A DNA stretch of 45,681 nucleotides from an uncultured Dialister sp. (GCA_900543165.1 UQQQ01000008.1:1-45681), one strand, 5' to 3'; shown: positions 1-8,203, numbered from the stretch's first letter. Notes: generated from the letters alone by a model not told the origin. Made by a program: numbers and translations.

Positions 1-2
1 TC

Positions 3-125
3 TTTGAATCGCTGGCACGGAGTCTGCTTCCGGTAATTCAGAAGTACTACGAAAGTGAAGACGGTAAAAAGGTATTTGCCGAATGGAAAGCAAAGAAGGA
101 GATTTCAGACAGTGCATCTACATAA
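3..125 (+). CDS. C-terminal end of an unidentified protein (cut by window start)
   Basis: Frame 3 is open from the first base to a TAA at 123-125 and gives about 40 residues ending in a charged helix rich in Lys and Glu (FAEWKAKKE near the end). The other two forward frames stop early, and a strong intrinsic terminator follows 3 bases after the stop, so this is very probably the real end of a gene. The family is not recognised, and nothing can be said about function from the tail alone. Confidence 0.6.
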   Translation, partial: FESLARSLLPVIQKYYESEDGKKVFAEWKAKKEISDSAST

Positions 126-127
126 AG

Positions 128-170
128 AAACCGGGAGGATTGCCCTGATCGGCAGTCCTCCCGGTTTTTC
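128..170 (+). terminator. Intrinsic terminator of the upstream truncated gene
   Basis: An 11-bp GC-rich stem (AACCGGGAGGA pairing with TCCTCCCGGTT) with an inner TTGCC/GGCAG extension is followed by TTTTTC. Confidence 0.85.
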
Positions 171-203
171 TATTACCAGTCTTCAATTTCTTCGATAGAA
201 ACA

Positions 204-245
204 ATAAATCCGAACCCATAACCAATCGGCAAAAGGTTCGGATTA
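204..245 (-). terminator. Probable terminator downstream of tRNA-Ala
   Basis: The 8-bp arms TCCGAACC and GGTTCGGA lie 18 bases apart just beyond the tRNA-Ala 3' end. Read on the minus strand they end in a short TTTATT run. The U-run is imperfect. Confidence 0.45.
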
Positions 246-253
246 TATTGCTT

Positions 254-329
254 TGGTGGAGCATAGGGGGATCGAACCCCTGACCTCAAGATTGCGAACC
301 TTGCGCTCTCCCAGCTGAGCTAATGCCCC
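254..329 (-). tRNA. tRNA-Ala (anticodon CGC)
   Basis: Read on the minus strand it folds as a full cloverleaf. The acceptor GGGGCAT pairs with ATGCTCC and carries the G3:U70 pair that marks alanine tRNA. The D-arm is GCTC/GAGC. The anticodon stem CAAGG/TCTTG holds loop TTCGCAA. The T-arm contains GTTCGATCC. The 3' CCA is encoded. A TTGCAT-N17-TATAAT promoter precedes it. Confidence 0.93.
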
Positions 330-341
330 ATGTGTTTACGT

Positions 342-370
342 ATTATACCCCTTTGGGGGGTGAGATGCAA
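342..370 (-). promoter_or_regulatory. Promoter of tRNA-Ala
   Basis: On the minus strand, TTGCAT (370-365), a 17-base spacer and a perfect TATAAT (347-342) lie 13 bases upstream of the tRNA 5' end. Confidence 0.75.
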
Positions 371-420
371 TAGTTTTTTAAGGGCAGGGGGAATGACAAA
401 TGAGGGAAAAGGAAAAGGCA

Positions 421-760
421 ACAAAAAATCCCACGGCGCGGAGCACGTGGAACTTTTCATTCTGGTGGGCGATAACAGGATCGAACTGGTTCCGCAGCGA
501 ACACATTTTGAAGGAGCAAAGCGAGGCGCAAATGATCGTGAGCGCGGATGCAGGAGGTTAAATGACTGTAGAGAGAAAAGGAAAAAGGCAATAAAAAATC
601 CCACGGCGCAAGGCACGTGGAACTTTTCATTCTGGTGGGCGATAACAGGATCGAACTGGTTCCGCAGCGAACACATTTTGAAGGAGCGAAGCGAGGCACA
701 AAATGTAGTGAGCCGCGGATGCAGGAGGTTATATGACCGTAGAGAAAAAGGAAAAAGGCA
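421..760 (-). repeat. Two tandem 170-bp units carrying tRNA-Val 3' fragments and terminators
   Basis: Units starting at 421 and 591 are nearly identical, and a third, diverged unit starts at 761 in register. Each unit has, on the minus strand, the last ~25 bases of tRNA-Val (GTTCGATCC T-arm half through CCA) followed by a terminator-like hairpin (CCACG/CGTGG flanked by T-rich sequence). In units 1 and 2 the rest of the tRNA is replaced by unrelated sequence (ccgcagcgaacacattttg), so they are tRNA remnants. In unit 3 the tRNA is intact. A partial fourth copy is seen around 1143-1282, upstream of the second tRNA-Val. Confidence 0.85.
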
Positions 761-762
761 AG

Positions 763-803
763 AAAAAAGACCCCATGGAGCAGATCACATGAGGTCTTCT
801 TTT
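763..803 (-). terminator. Terminator of the tRNA Asn-Glu-Val unit
   Basis: On the minus strand a stem AAGACCTCATG/CATGGGGTCTT, closed by a loop, is followed by TTTTTT directly after the tRNA-Val CCA. Confidence 0.75.
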
Positions 804-879
804 TGGTGGGCGATAACAGGATCGAACTGCTGACATTCTGCTTGTAAGGCAGACGCTCTCCCAGCTGAGCTAATCGCCC
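804..879 (-). tRNA. tRNA-Val (anticodon TAC), copy 1
   Basis: Minus-strand cloverleaf: acceptor GGGCGAT/ATCGCCC, anticodon stem TCTGC/GCAGA with loop CTTACAA, T-loop GTTCGATCC, encoded CCA. It is separated by one base from tRNA-Glu, so it is co-transcribed with Asn and Glu. It is identical to the second tRNA-Val at 1282-1357. Confidence 0.95.
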
Positions 880-880
880 A

Positions 881-955
881 TGGTGACCTGTGGGGGATTC
901 GAACCCCCGAACCCGCCGTGAAAGGGCGGTGTCTTAACCGCTTGACGAACAGGCC
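881..955 (-). tRNA. tRNA-Glu (anticodon TTC)
   Basis: Minus-strand cloverleaf: acceptor GGCCTGT/ACAGGTC, anticodon stem CCGCC/GGCGG with loop CTTTCAC, T-arm GGGGGTTCGAATCCCCC, encoded CCA. It is the middle gene of an Asn-Glu-Val transcript. Confidence 0.95.
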
Positions 956-957
956 AC

Positions 958-1033
958 TGGCTCCTGAAGCAGGGTTCGAACCTGCGACATCGTGATTAAC
1001 AGTCACGCGCTCTACCGGCTGAGCTATTCAGGA
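958..1033 (-). tRNA. tRNA-Asn (anticodon GTT)
   Basis: Minus-strand cloverleaf: acceptor TCCTGAA/TTCAGGA, anticodon stem CGTGA/TCACG with loop CTGTTAA, T-arm GCAGGTTCGAACCCTGC, GCCA 3' end. It is first in the Asn-Glu-Val unit. A perfect TATAAT lies about 20 bases upstream on the minus strand (1059-1054). Confidence 0.95.
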
Positions 1034-1053
1034 ATCTGTACGTGAGTACGTGC

Positions 1054-1085
1054 ATTATAATATCAAATCTCGCAGTGCTTTGCAA
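1054..1085 (-). promoter_or_regulatory. Probable promoter of the Asn-Glu-Val tRNA unit
   Basis: On the minus strand TATAAT (1059-1054) is preceded by TTGCAA (1085-1080). The spacer is 20 bases, longer than ideal, so the -35 assignment is uncertain while the -10 is convincing. Confidence 0.5.
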
Positions 1086-1239
1086 GGGGGAATTTGATTA
1101 GAAAGAGATGAGAATGAGCTCGGGGCGTACTTTGTGGGGGAAAAGCAACAAAAAATTCTACGGAGTGAAGCGAGGCGCAAAATGTAGTGAGTCGCGGATG
1201 CAGGAGGTTGAATGATAATGAGAAGAAAGGTAAAGAAGG

Positions 1240-1277
1240 AAAAAGACCTCACGGCGCGAAGCACGTGAAGTCTTTTC
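1240..1277 (-). terminator. Terminator of the second tRNA-Val
   Basis: On the minus strand AAGACTTCACGTGC pairs with GCGCCGTGAGGTCTT and is followed by TTTTTCC, four bases beyond the CCA. Confidence 0.75.
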
Positions 1278-1281
1278 ATTA

Positions 1282-1357
1282 TGGTGGGCGATAACAGGAT
1301 CGAACTGCTGACATTCTGCTTGTAAGGCAGACGCTCTCCCAGCTGAGCTAATCGCCC
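1282..1357 (-). tRNA. tRNA-Val (anticodon TAC), copy 2
   Basis: Same sequence as the tRNA-Val at 804-879, with its own promoter and terminator, so it is a monocistronic duplicate. The surrounding ~140 bp resemble the 170-bp repeat unit near 421-760, pointing to segmental duplication of the tRNA-Val-terminator block. Confidence 0.95.
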
Positions 1358-1377
1358 ATAAATCATTGACGGAGATT

Positions 1378-1406
1378 ATTATGCCATAGTCTCGCGTAAG
1401 ATGCAA
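1378..1406 (-). promoter_or_regulatory. Promoter of second tRNA-Val
   Basis: On the minus strand TTGCAT (1406-1401), 17 bases, then CATAAT (1383-1378), about 20 bases before the tRNA. Confidence 0.65.
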
Positions 1407-1430
1407 GAAGAAAATGAGTTCGGGGATGAG

Positions 1431-1530
1431 GAGTGGTGGTGCAGCGCATAAAAACAGGGGAGCGCCGCGGAGTATAGATGGTGGCGATGCCCGAAAGTAG
1501 TATTCAAGTCACCAGTCACTAGTCACTCTT
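1431..1530. repeat. Dispersed intergenic repeat, copy 1 (GGTGGTGC...GCGCCGCGGA type)
   Basis: About 60 bases (gtggtggtgcagcgcataaa through gtggcgatgccc) recur with few changes at 16126-16190. Both copies are followed by short GTCAC.AGTCAC quasi-repeats. No coding potential is apparent. Confidence 0.7.
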
Positions 1531-1547
1531 TATCCCGGAAGACCCAC

Positions 1548-1592
1548 GCGAAAACGGGCCGCTGACTCTTTGAGTCAGCGGCCCGTTTGTTT
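1548..1592 (-). terminator. Terminator of the PFOR gene
   Basis: A near-perfect palindrome (ACGGGCCGCTGACTC / GAGTCAGCGGCCCGT) sits 35 bases past the PFOR stop. On the minus strand it is followed by TTTTCG. Confidence 0.8.
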
Positions 1593-1626
1593 ACGCATTC
1601 GTACTATGCGTTACGCAGCGTGAGGA

Positions 1627-4600
1627 TTATTTTTCTTCTTTGGCTTTGCGATCTGCGATCTCCTGGTCATAGGATTTCTGGATGCGGACGTAGTTTTCAC
1701 GGCGCTGTTTGGCATCGCGTTCGGTCTTTTCGAAGAGTTCTTCCGCTTTGTCTGGGAAGAGCTTCGCCAGAGATGCGAAGCGGACTTCGCCCATGAGGTA
1801 GTCGCGGAAGTTGCCTTTCGGTTCGCGGCTGTCGAGGTGGAATGGATTCTTGCCCTGTTCCAGAAGCTCTGGGTTGTAGCGCCAGTTGCACCAGTAGCCA
1901 CATTCGACGGCGCGTTTCTCTTCTTCGGAGGATTTGCCCATGCCGGCTTTGAGGCCGTGGTTGATGCATGGCGCATAGGCGATGATGAGGGACGGTCCCG
2001 GATAAGCTTCTGCTTCGCTGATGGCTTTGAAGGCCTGATTCATATCAGCGCCGAGGGCGATCTGTGCGACGTAGATGTAGCCGTAGGAGACGGCGATCAT
2101 GCCGAGGTCTTTCTTCTTGGTCTTCTTGCCGGAGGCTGCGAATTTGGCGATGGCAGCAGCCGGAGTGGACTTGGAGGACTGTCCGCCGGTATTGGAGTAG
2201 ACTTCAGTATCGAGGACGAGGACATTCACATCTTCGCCGGAAGCGAGGACCTGATCGAGGCCGCCGAAGCCGATGTCGTATGCCCAGCCGTCGCCGCCGA
2301 AGATCCACTGGGATTTCTTGACGAAATGATCCTTGAGATCCAGCAGTTCTTTGTATTCCGGATGCGCGGAAACCGCAGCGGTGAGGGCTGCATCGAGCTT
2401 GTCAGCGCGGCCCCTTGTGCCTTCGCCGAGGTCTTTCTTGGCGAGCCATTCTTCCATGGCGGTCTTGACATCACCTTCTGCTGCCGGGAGGAGAGCTTCG
2501 AGCTTTTCGGTCAGGCGGCTTCTGAGCTTCGCTTCACCGAGGTGCATGCCGAGGCCATATTCCGCGTTGTCTTCGAAGAGGGAGTTCGCCCAGGCCGGTC
2601 CCTGTCCTTTGCTGTTCTTGGTATATGGCATGGACGGGGAGCTTGCGCCGTAGATGGAGGAGCAGCCGGTCGCATTGGAGATCATCATGCGGTCGCCGAA
2701 GAGACGGGTGACCATATTGATGTACGGGGTCTCGCCGCAGCCTGCGCAGGCACCGGAGAATTCGAAGTAGGTTGGTTCGAACATGGCGCTTCTGAGGTTC
2801 TTTTTGCCGAGCGGATTGTCTCTGGCCGGGAGGCTCTTTGCATAGTCCCAAAGGTTCTGCTTGGGAAGCTCTGTCTCTGCCGGCTGCATGACGAGGGCTT
2901 TCTTCGGAGCCGGGCAGGTATTCGCGCAGATGCCGCAGCCGTAGCAGTCTTCCGGATCGACGACGATGCGGTACTTGAGTCCTTTGACCGGGCCTCTGAA
3001 GTCTTTGACGATGAAGCCTTCCGGCGCATTCGCTGCTTCGTCTCCGGTGACGAGGAATGGACGGATAGCAGCATGCGGGCAGACGACGCCGCACTGGTTA
3101 CAGCCGATACAGTTTTCCGGGATCCATTCCGGGATCATGATGGCTGCCGATGGACGTTCGTACTGGGAGGTGCCGGACGGGAAGGTGCCGTCTTCGATGC
3201 CTTTCCATGTGGAAACCGGGAGGTCGTCGCCTTCCTGACGGTTCATGACGTCGCAGACGTTCTTGACGAAGTCCGGACGGCTGACCTTGGCGATGGAGCC
3301 GCCGGTGGTCGCATGTTCCCATTCAGATGGCACTTCGACTTCGACGATGCCTTCCATACCGGCGTCGACGGCTTTGTTGTTCATGTCGACGACATTCTGG
3401 CCTTTTCTGCCGTAGGATTTTTCGTTGGAGTCTTTCAGGTACTTCACGGCATCTGCATCAGGAATGATGTGGGTGAGGTGGAAGAAGGCAGACTGCATGA
3501 TCATATTGATGCGGCCGCCGAGACCGATGTTCTTTGCGATCTCAAAGGCATCGATGATGTAGAATTTTGCCTTGAGGGCAGCGAGCTTCCGTTTCATGGC
3601 TGCCGGCAGGACGCGGTCCAGATCTTCTTTTCTCCATGGGGAGTTCAGAAGGAAGATGCCGCCCGGCTTGAAGCCGCGGAGAAGGTCGTATTTATAGATG
3701 TAGGACGGACGGTGGCAGGCAATGTAGTCAGCCTTGCGGATGAGGTAAGGCTTTCTGATCGGATCGGGGCCAAAGCGCAGATGGGAGATGGTGACGCCGC
3801 CGGATTTCTTGGAGTCATAGGCGAAGTAGCCCTGTGCATAGAGGTCGGTATGGTCGCCGATGATCTTGATGGCGCTCTTGTTCGCGCCGACGGTGCCGTC
3901 AGAGCCGAATCCCCAGAATTTGCAGGAGACGAGCTTGGACGGGACTTCCGGGACCGGGACCGGAGCGAGGGAGAGGTTCGTCACGTCGTCTTTGATGGAG
4001 AGCGTGAAATTGTGGCGCGGGGTCTCTTCCTTCAGGTGTTCATAGACAGCCATGATGTCTTCCGGAATGACGTCCTTCGAGCCTAAGCCGTAGCGGCCGC
4101 CGCAGACTTTGATGGCGCGGTCGGAGGAAGCGATGGCGGAAACGACATCGAGGTAGAGCGGTTCGCCGATGGCGCCCGGTTCACGGGTGCGGTCGAGGAC
4201 GGCGATCTTCTTGACGGTCGATGGGATCTGGTCAAGGAAGTGCTTGACAGAGAATGGGCGGTAGAGGTGTACATTCAGCACGCCGACTTTTTCGCCGTGG
4301 GCATTGAGCGCATCGGTGACGTCCTTGCAGATGTCGGTGACAGAGCCGATCGCGATGATGATGCGGTCAGCATCGGCTGCGCCGTAGTAGTCGAAGAGAT
4401 GATAGCTTCTGCCGGTGATCTTGGAGATCTCATCCATGTAGCCCTGAACGATGTCTGGGAGGGCATTGTAGAAGGGGTTCGCTGCTTCGCAGTGCTGGAA
4501 GTAAACGTCCGGGTTTTCTGCGGTGCCGCGGATGACCGGATGATCCGGATTGAGAGCGCGGGCTCTGAAGTCCGCAAGGGCTTTCTGGTCGATGAGCGGA

Positions 4601-5172
4601 GCGAGCTCTTCATAGCCCATGACCTCGACCTTCTGGATCTCATGGCTCGTACGGAAGCCGTCGAAGAAATTGATGAAAGGTACGCGGCCTTTGATGGCAG
4701 CAAGATGGGCAACGCCTGCGAGGTCCATGATCTCTTGGGCATTCGCTTCTGCCAGCATCGCGCAGCCCGTCGCACGTGCGCTCATGACGTCCTGATGGTC
4801 ACCGAAGATGGAGAGTGCGTGGTTTGCAAGAGCTCTCGCTGCGATGTGGAAAACGCCCGGGAGCAATTCGCCTGCGACTTTGTACATGTTCGGTATCATG
4901 AGCAACATGCCCTGAGATGCCGTATAGGTGGTAGTCAGCGCACCGCTCTGCAAAGAGCCGTGGAATGCGCCGGCTGCGCCGCCTTCTGCCTGCATCTCGA
5001 CGACGTGTACGGTGTCACCGAAAATGTTCTTCTTGCCGTGAGCGGCCCATTCATCCACTTCTTCCGCCATCGGCGAGGAAGGGGTGATCGGATAAATAGC
5101 AGCTACTTCTGTGAATGCGTAGGAAATATACGCAGCAGCTGTGTTGCCATCCATTGTTTTTACATTTCTCAC
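1627..5172 (-). CDS. nifJ: Pyruvate:ferredoxin (flavodoxin) oxidoreductase
   Basis: Oxidatively decarboxylates pyruvate with CoA to acetyl-CoA and CO2, passing electrons to ferredoxin; this is a central step of anaerobic fermentation in the cytoplasm. At 1181 residues it has the full single-chain length of the homodimeric type. Visible signatures in order: YPITPSSPMAE at residues ~27-37 (pyruvate/TPP domain I); a CxxCxxC ferredoxin motif CIGCNQCGVVCP starting at Cys688; a second CYGCGICANTCP starting at Cys743 (two 4Fe-4S clusters); a CAGCGE cysteine motif for the proximal cluster; and GDGWAYDIG with Asp961 (TPP/Mg binding), followed by TEVYSNTGGQ. The start is a GTG preceded by AAAGGAG nine bases away. 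It is monocistronic, with its own terminator. A LysR gene lies divergently upstream and may regulate it. Confidence 0.97.
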   Translation of the reverse strand: MRNVKTMDGNTAAAYISYAFTEVAAIYPITPSSPMAEEVDEWAAHGKKNIFGDTVHVVEMQAEGGAAGAFHGSLQSGALTTTYTASQGMLLMIPNMYKVAGELLPGVFHIAARALANHALSIFGDHQDVMSARATGCAMLAEANAQEIMDLAGVAHLAAIKGRVPFINFFDGFRTSHEIQKVEVMGYEELAPLIDQKALADFRARALNPDHPVIRGTAENPDVYFQHCEAANPFYNALPDIVQGYMDEISKITGRSYHLFDYYGAADADRIIIAIGSVTDICKDVTDALNAHGEKVGVLNVHLYRPFSVKHFLDQIPSTVKKIAVLDRTREPGAIGEPLYLDVVSAIASSDRAIKVCGGRYGLGSKDVIPEDIMAVYEHLKEETPRHNFTLSIKDDVTNLSLAPVPVPEVPSKLVSCKFWGFGSDGTVGANKSAIKIIGDHTDLYAQGYFAYDSKKSGGVTISHLRFGPDPIRKPYLIRKADYIACHRPSYIYKYDLLRGFKPGGIFLLNSPWRKEDLDRVLPAAMKRKLAALKAKFYIIDAFEIAKNIGLGGRINMIMQSAFFHLTHIIPDADAVKYLKDSNEKSYGRKGQNVVDMNNKAVDAGMEGIVEVEVPSEWEHATTGGSIAKVSRPDFVKNVCDVMNRQEGDDLPVSTWKGIEDGTFPSGTSQYERPSAAIMIPEWIPENCIGCNQCGVVCPHAAIRPFLVTGDEAANAPEGFIVKDFRGPVKGLKYRIVVDPEDCYGCGICANTCPAPKKALVMQPAETELPKQNLWDYAKSLPARDNPLGKKNLRSAMFEPTYFEFSGACAGCGETPYINMVTRLFGDRMMISNATGCSSIYGASSPSMPYTKNSKGQGPAWANSLFEDNAEYGLGMHLGEAKLRSRLTEKLEALLPAAEGDVKTAMEEWLAKKDLGEGTRGRADKLDAALTAAVSAHPEYKELLDLKDHFVKKSQWIFGGDGWAYDIGFGGLDQVLASGEDVNVLVLDTEVYSNTGGQSSKSTPAAAIAKFAASGKKTKKKDLGMIAVSYGYIYVAQIALGADMNQAFKAISEAEAYPGPSLIIAYAPCINHGLKAGMGKSSEEEKRAVECGYWCNWRYNPELLEQGKNPFHLDSREPKGNFRDYLMGEVRFASLAKLFPDKAEELFEKTERDAKQRRENYVRIQKSYDQEIADRKAKEEK

Positions 5173-5317
5173 AGATCAACACTCCTTTGTATGGGAAATC
5201 TGTTCAAGGGGAGCAGAGGAGATGAAGGATGAGGAAGGCGATGCCTTTCCGGCCACGGACTCCTGCTCATCAGTCACCTGGCTTTTATACCTTTGCCTTT
5301 ACTCTTCCCTTGCAAGA

Positions 5318-5334
5318 TACCTGAAAATTAGGTA
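5318..5334. promoter_or_regulatory. Dyad in the PFOR-LysR intergenic region
   Basis: TACCT and AGGTA flank seven A/T-rich bases, forming a symmetric site midway between the divergent PFOR and LysR genes. LysR proteins bind such partial dyads, but that this one does so is only an inference. The 478-bp gap otherwise shows a weak TATACT box at 5379 toward LysR and a hairpin with a T8 run at 5493-5520 in the LysR leader. Confidence 0.35.
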
Positions 5335-5650
5335 CAATGGTTTTATGATAATTTTGCATAGATGGATTCACTTTATTCTATACTAAGTCATAGACCATGG
5401 ACATTTCCAGGGCATCCGAATAGATACATTTCTATTATAGAATAAAGATATGGATTTCACAAGAAAATGAGAAGGAGAAAGAGATCAAGAGCAGCTGATG
5501 AGCGTACTGCTGTTTTTTTTATGCGGAGCATCATGCCCCTTGAAACCGGCGGAGCTTCTCCGGCATGGGATCGAAGGCAGCCCGCCCCACGGACTCATCC
5601 TGAAGATGCACCCCCTTATCTTTCTTTTTACTCTTTCATGGAGGATCACA

Positions 5651-6574
5651 ATGGATTATCGTCATCTGAAATATTTCATGGAAGTCGCTGAACAGAAGAG
5701 CTTCTCGAAAGCAGCGCGCAATCTTCATATTTCCCAGTCCGCCATCAGCCGCATGATCAAGTCGCTGGAGGATGAGCTGGGGGTCGTGCTTTTCATCCGC
5801 AACGCAAAGACTGTGGAAATCACAGCGCCGGGGACCATTTTCCTGAACTATGCGAAGCGGTGTCTTTTTATTTTCGAACATCTGAAGTCGGATTTTGAAA
5901 ATGAATTCAACCTGAAGCAGGATACCATCGAGATCGGTCTGCCGCCGATCACCGATGCCCATGTCTTTGCAAAGCTTTTGGGCGAATTCAAGAAGAACTA
6001 TCCGCAGATCGCCATCAAGCTCTATGAACATGGTTCGAAGGTCATCGAGACATCCGTCCAGGAAGGCATCATCGATGTCGGCATCATCTGCACCATCCCG
6101 AATAATGAATTCGAGTCCTTCTTCCTCTCGGAAGATGAGATGTGCGTGGTCATGCCGAAAGGCTATCCGCTCGAAGAGCACCGCGTCGTCCCGATGAAGC
6201 TGCTCGCGGACTATCCGCTCGTGCTGTACCGTGACGATTTCAATATGCACGATGACATCATGTCGAACTGCAAAAAGATCGGCTTCACGCCGAAGATCGT
6301 CTTCGAGACGAGCCAGCGCGAGCTGATGCTGCAGACGGTCGCGAGCGGCCTTGGCGTCGCGATCCTGCCGTCGCGCCTGTGTCCGGCAAACAGCGAGGAG
6401 AGCAAGGTCGTCACCCGCGTGATGACAGAGCCGCGCATGACGCACCACCTCTACGCCATCTGGAAGAAGGGCCGCTACCTCTCCCGCGCTGCCCGTCTCT
6501 GGATCGAATTCACCAAAGACCATCTGACGCTTTTGAATGACCCGCGTAAGATCGATGATATGATGAGGAAATAG
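5651..6574 (+). CDS. LysR-family transcriptional regulator
   Basis: A 307-residue protein of standard LysR length. Residues ~1-60 form the winged helix-turn-helix (MDYRHLKYFMEVAE, then SFSKAARNLHISQSAISRMIK, with LEDELGVVLF after it). The rest is the periplasmic-binding-like effector domain. The start ATG at 5651 is chosen because GGAGG ends seven bases upstream and translation then begins with the family's usual N-terminus; an in-frame upstream extension is not supported. It is divergent from PFOR, the usual arrangement for a LysR regulator and its target, so control of pyruvate metabolism is plausible but unproven. The effector is unknown. Confidence 0.92.
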   Translation: MDYRHLKYFMEVAEQKSFSKAARNLHISQSAISRMIKSLEDELGVVLFIRNAKTVEITAPGTIFLNYAKRCLFIFEHLKSDFENEFNLKQDTIEIGLPPITDAHVFAKLLGEFKKNYPQIAIKLYEHGSKVIETSVQEGIIDVGIICTIPNNEFESFFLSEDEMCVVMPKGYPLEEHRVVPMKLLADYPLVLYRDDFNMHDDIMSNCKKIGFTPKIVFETSQRELMLQTVASGLGVAILPSRLCPANSEESKVVTRVMTEPRMTHHLYAIWKKGRYLSRAARLWIEFTKDHLTLLNDPRKIDDMMRK

Positions 6575-6581
6575 GATTTCC

Positions 6582-6869
6582 ATGGAACAGTGGAAAAGGA
6601 AAATACAGTGGAGAGAGCGCAAATATCTCTACCTTATCATGGCCATGCTGCTCGGCATGGTCATTTATCAGCAGTTTTTGATCACTGACCTGCTGGAACG
6701 GATGATGAATATCGAGGCGTCCTGCTATGACGAGCAGCTGAATGACATCCGCTATGAAGCGGAGGAAGCGCTTCGTCAGAATGAAGAGCAGGGAAAGGAT
6801 ATCTATCTTCTGCAGAAGCACAGCGCGGATCACCGCTTCCGCCTGCTGGAATTGGAATGGGAGAAGTAG
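6582..6869 (+). CDS. Small membrane-anchored coiled-coil protein, unknown function
   Basis: 95 residues starting seven bases after the LysR stop, so probably co-transcribed. Residues ~15-35 (YLYLIMAMLLGMVIYQQFLI) form one membrane segment preceded by basic residues. The remainder is highly charged and rich in Glu, Gln and Leu, consistent with a helical cytoplasmic or periplasmic tail. No family is recognised. Its tail is coding-like in composition and the gene sits at operon spacing. Confidence 0.6.
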   Translation: MEQWKRKIQWRERKYLYLIMAMLLGMVIYQQFLITDLLERMMNIEASCYDEQLNDIRYEAEEALRQNEEQGKDIYLLQKHSADHRFRLLELEWEK

Positions 6870-7310
6870 TGACTAGTGACTGGTGACTGGGAGACTGAAA
6901 GACGTTAGACATCTGGAGTTTAAAGGCTCCGGGTCTCAAGTGGGTACCACGCCTGACTCTGGCGTCAGTTCCAGCAGTATGTATTTCATCCATTTGAAAT
7001 CTGATCCTGCGATTGAGTCAGTGTTTCCTTATCGATTATGTTTTGCGCATTGATAAATGTCGAACCATATGGTAATATATAGATATAGAGAAATATCGAT
7101 AAAGTGACCTGTGACTGGTAAGAAAATCATTTTTAGTGTGTATCCCCCGTTGGGGGATCATACAAGAGGGGACTCGACTGGCGGTTTGCTGTACTATGAA
7201 CATATCAAGCGGACAAGCCTTACTATGAGGAGAGTGTAGTAACCTAACCCCTGATCCATGGTCACTGTTCACCTGATTTTTTCTGCTACCGGCAGAGAAA
7301 GGAGAATATC
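6870..7310. repeat. Intergenic region with GTGACTGGTGACT/GAGACT quasi-repeats
   Basis: Starts one base after the stop codon with tagtgactagtgactggtga, then gagactgaaagacgttagac, later an inverted ggtctc arm. A GTATCCCCCGTTGGGGGAT hairpin lies at 7139-7160. No gene is seen apart from overlapping spurious frames. Confidence 0.5.
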
Positions 7311-7679
7311 ATGACACTTCATATCTATTATTGCCCATCTTGCGATTCTTTCGTATTCAAAACCGGCGAAGCCATGGCTGTTTCTTGCTGTGGTGAAACA
7401 TTGCAGCCCTTGACAGCAGGCACCAGCGATGGAGCTAGGGAAAAACATGTACCGGTGGTGACTCATGAGGGAGACCTCCTTCACGTACAAGTGGGGGAAG
7501 TGCTGCATCCTATGTTGGAAAACCATTACATCCAGTGGATCGCCTTGGTGACCGAAGAGGGATTCCAAGTGCGCTATCTGAAACCGGGAGAAGAGCCGAA
7601 AGCCGTCTTTGCTGATGTGCCGCATGGCGTGGTGTATGAATATTGCAATCTGCATGGCCTTTGGAAATGTGAATTTTAA
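7311..7679 (+). CDS. dfx: Desulfoferrodoxin (superoxide reductase)
   Basis: Reduces superoxide to peroxide without making oxygen, a typical defence of strict anaerobes. The 122-residue length fits the two-domain desulfoferrodoxin class. Near the N-terminus CPSC and, about 15 residues later, a CC pair supply the four thiolates of centre I. Centre II ligands are visible as the His in EKHVPVV, the two His in HPMLENHY, and the Cys and His of CNLHGLW at the C-terminus. The start ATG has GGAG six bases upstream. It is followed by an intrinsic terminator and stands alone. Confidence 0.93.
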   Translation: MTLHIYYCPSCDSFVFKTGEAMAVSCCGETLQPLTAGTSDGAREKHVPVVTHEGDLLHVQVGEVLHPMLENHYIQWIALVTEEGFQVRYLKPGEEPKAVFADVPHGVVYEYCNLHGLWKCEF

Positions 7680-7697
7680 GAATAGTGATTCGTGACT

Positions 7698-7746
7698 GGT
7701 GACTCATCACCGGGAGGTTCTCCCGATGGTGAGTCATCAGTTTTTG
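7698..7746 (+). terminator. Terminator of dfx
   Basis: A long palindrome (GTGACTCATCACCGGGAG / CTCCCGATGGTGAGTCA) followed by TTTTT. The stem is built from the same GTGACT quasi-repeat found after many stop codons in this window. Confidence 0.85.
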
Positions 7747-7863
7747 GTTGCTCAGGTTATGCAAGGTTCTCGGGGCCTTCAAATATGTCGCTGGCCGTAA
7801 CCATCATTTTGATTGATTAGATTTTCGCTAATGGTCTCAAAGGTTCAAGACTTTTAGGGGGAT

Positions 7864-8030
7864 TTAGGGAAACGCTGATTAAATCGCAGAATCAGATTTC
7901 ATATGGATTTTTATACATAGCATCGTCGACATCCTCCTTAAATAGCTCGCTATTCGCGCCCTCTGTCTCCTCGCTCTGTATAAAAATCCAAGAATGAAAT
8001 CCGATAACGATTTAATCAGTGTTTCCCTAA
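7864..8030. mobile_element. MITE-like element, 167 bp with 23-bp terminal inverted repeats
   Basis: Begins TTAGGGAAACGCTGATTAA and ends with its inverse; the 23-bp arms differ at one position. A second internal pair (GGATTTTTATACA / TGTATAAAAATCC) continues the symmetry. There is no coding capacity. It sits in a gene-free gap. A related truncated end occurs at 8528-8571. No transposase with matching ends is in the window, so the parent element is unknown. Confidence 0.75.
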
Positions 8031-8048
8031 TTTGTAAAATAGCCAAAG

Positions 8049-8101
8049 GAAATTCCCTCTGAAGAAATGATTGATATTTCTAGAGAGGGAATTTTGTTTT
8101 T
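8049..8101 (+). terminator. Terminator-like hairpin after the MITE
   Basis: AAATTCCCTCT pairs with AGAGGGAATTT across a ~30-base spacer, followed by TGTTTTTGG. It is not adjacent to a gene; it may belong to an unseen transcript or be a repeat remnant. Confidence 0.5.
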
Positions 8102-8123
8102 GGGAGAGGTAGAGAAACATCGA

Positions 8124-8184
8124 TAAAAAACTGGTGACTTGTGAATGGGAGGTTCTCCCGATGACGGGTCACCAGTTTTTTTAT
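8124..8184. terminator. Bidirectional terminator-like hairpin, second GTGACT-type copy
   Basis: AAAAAACTGGTGAC ... GGGAGGTTCTCCC ... GGTCACCAGTTTTTTT is symmetric with A- and T-runs on both sides. It shares its GGGAGGTTCTCCC core with the dfx terminator at 7698-7746, so the unit has been duplicated. Confidence 0.7.
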
Positions 8185-8203
8185 GGCTCAGGTTACGCAA
8201 GGG

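Noticed and set aside
330..833. A 167-codon gene spanning the tandem repeats
   Set aside because: It reads through terminators and tRNA fragments; its repetitive peptide only mirrors the 170-bp DNA repeat, which keeps a frame by chance across units.
1837..4086. A 749-codon open frame opposite the PFOR gene, and similar long frames opposite dnaE (10578-11906) and glmS (18585-20315)
   Set aside because: They are antisense frames in GC-biased coding DNA, without ribosome sites or recognisable protein families, lying fully over well-identified genes.
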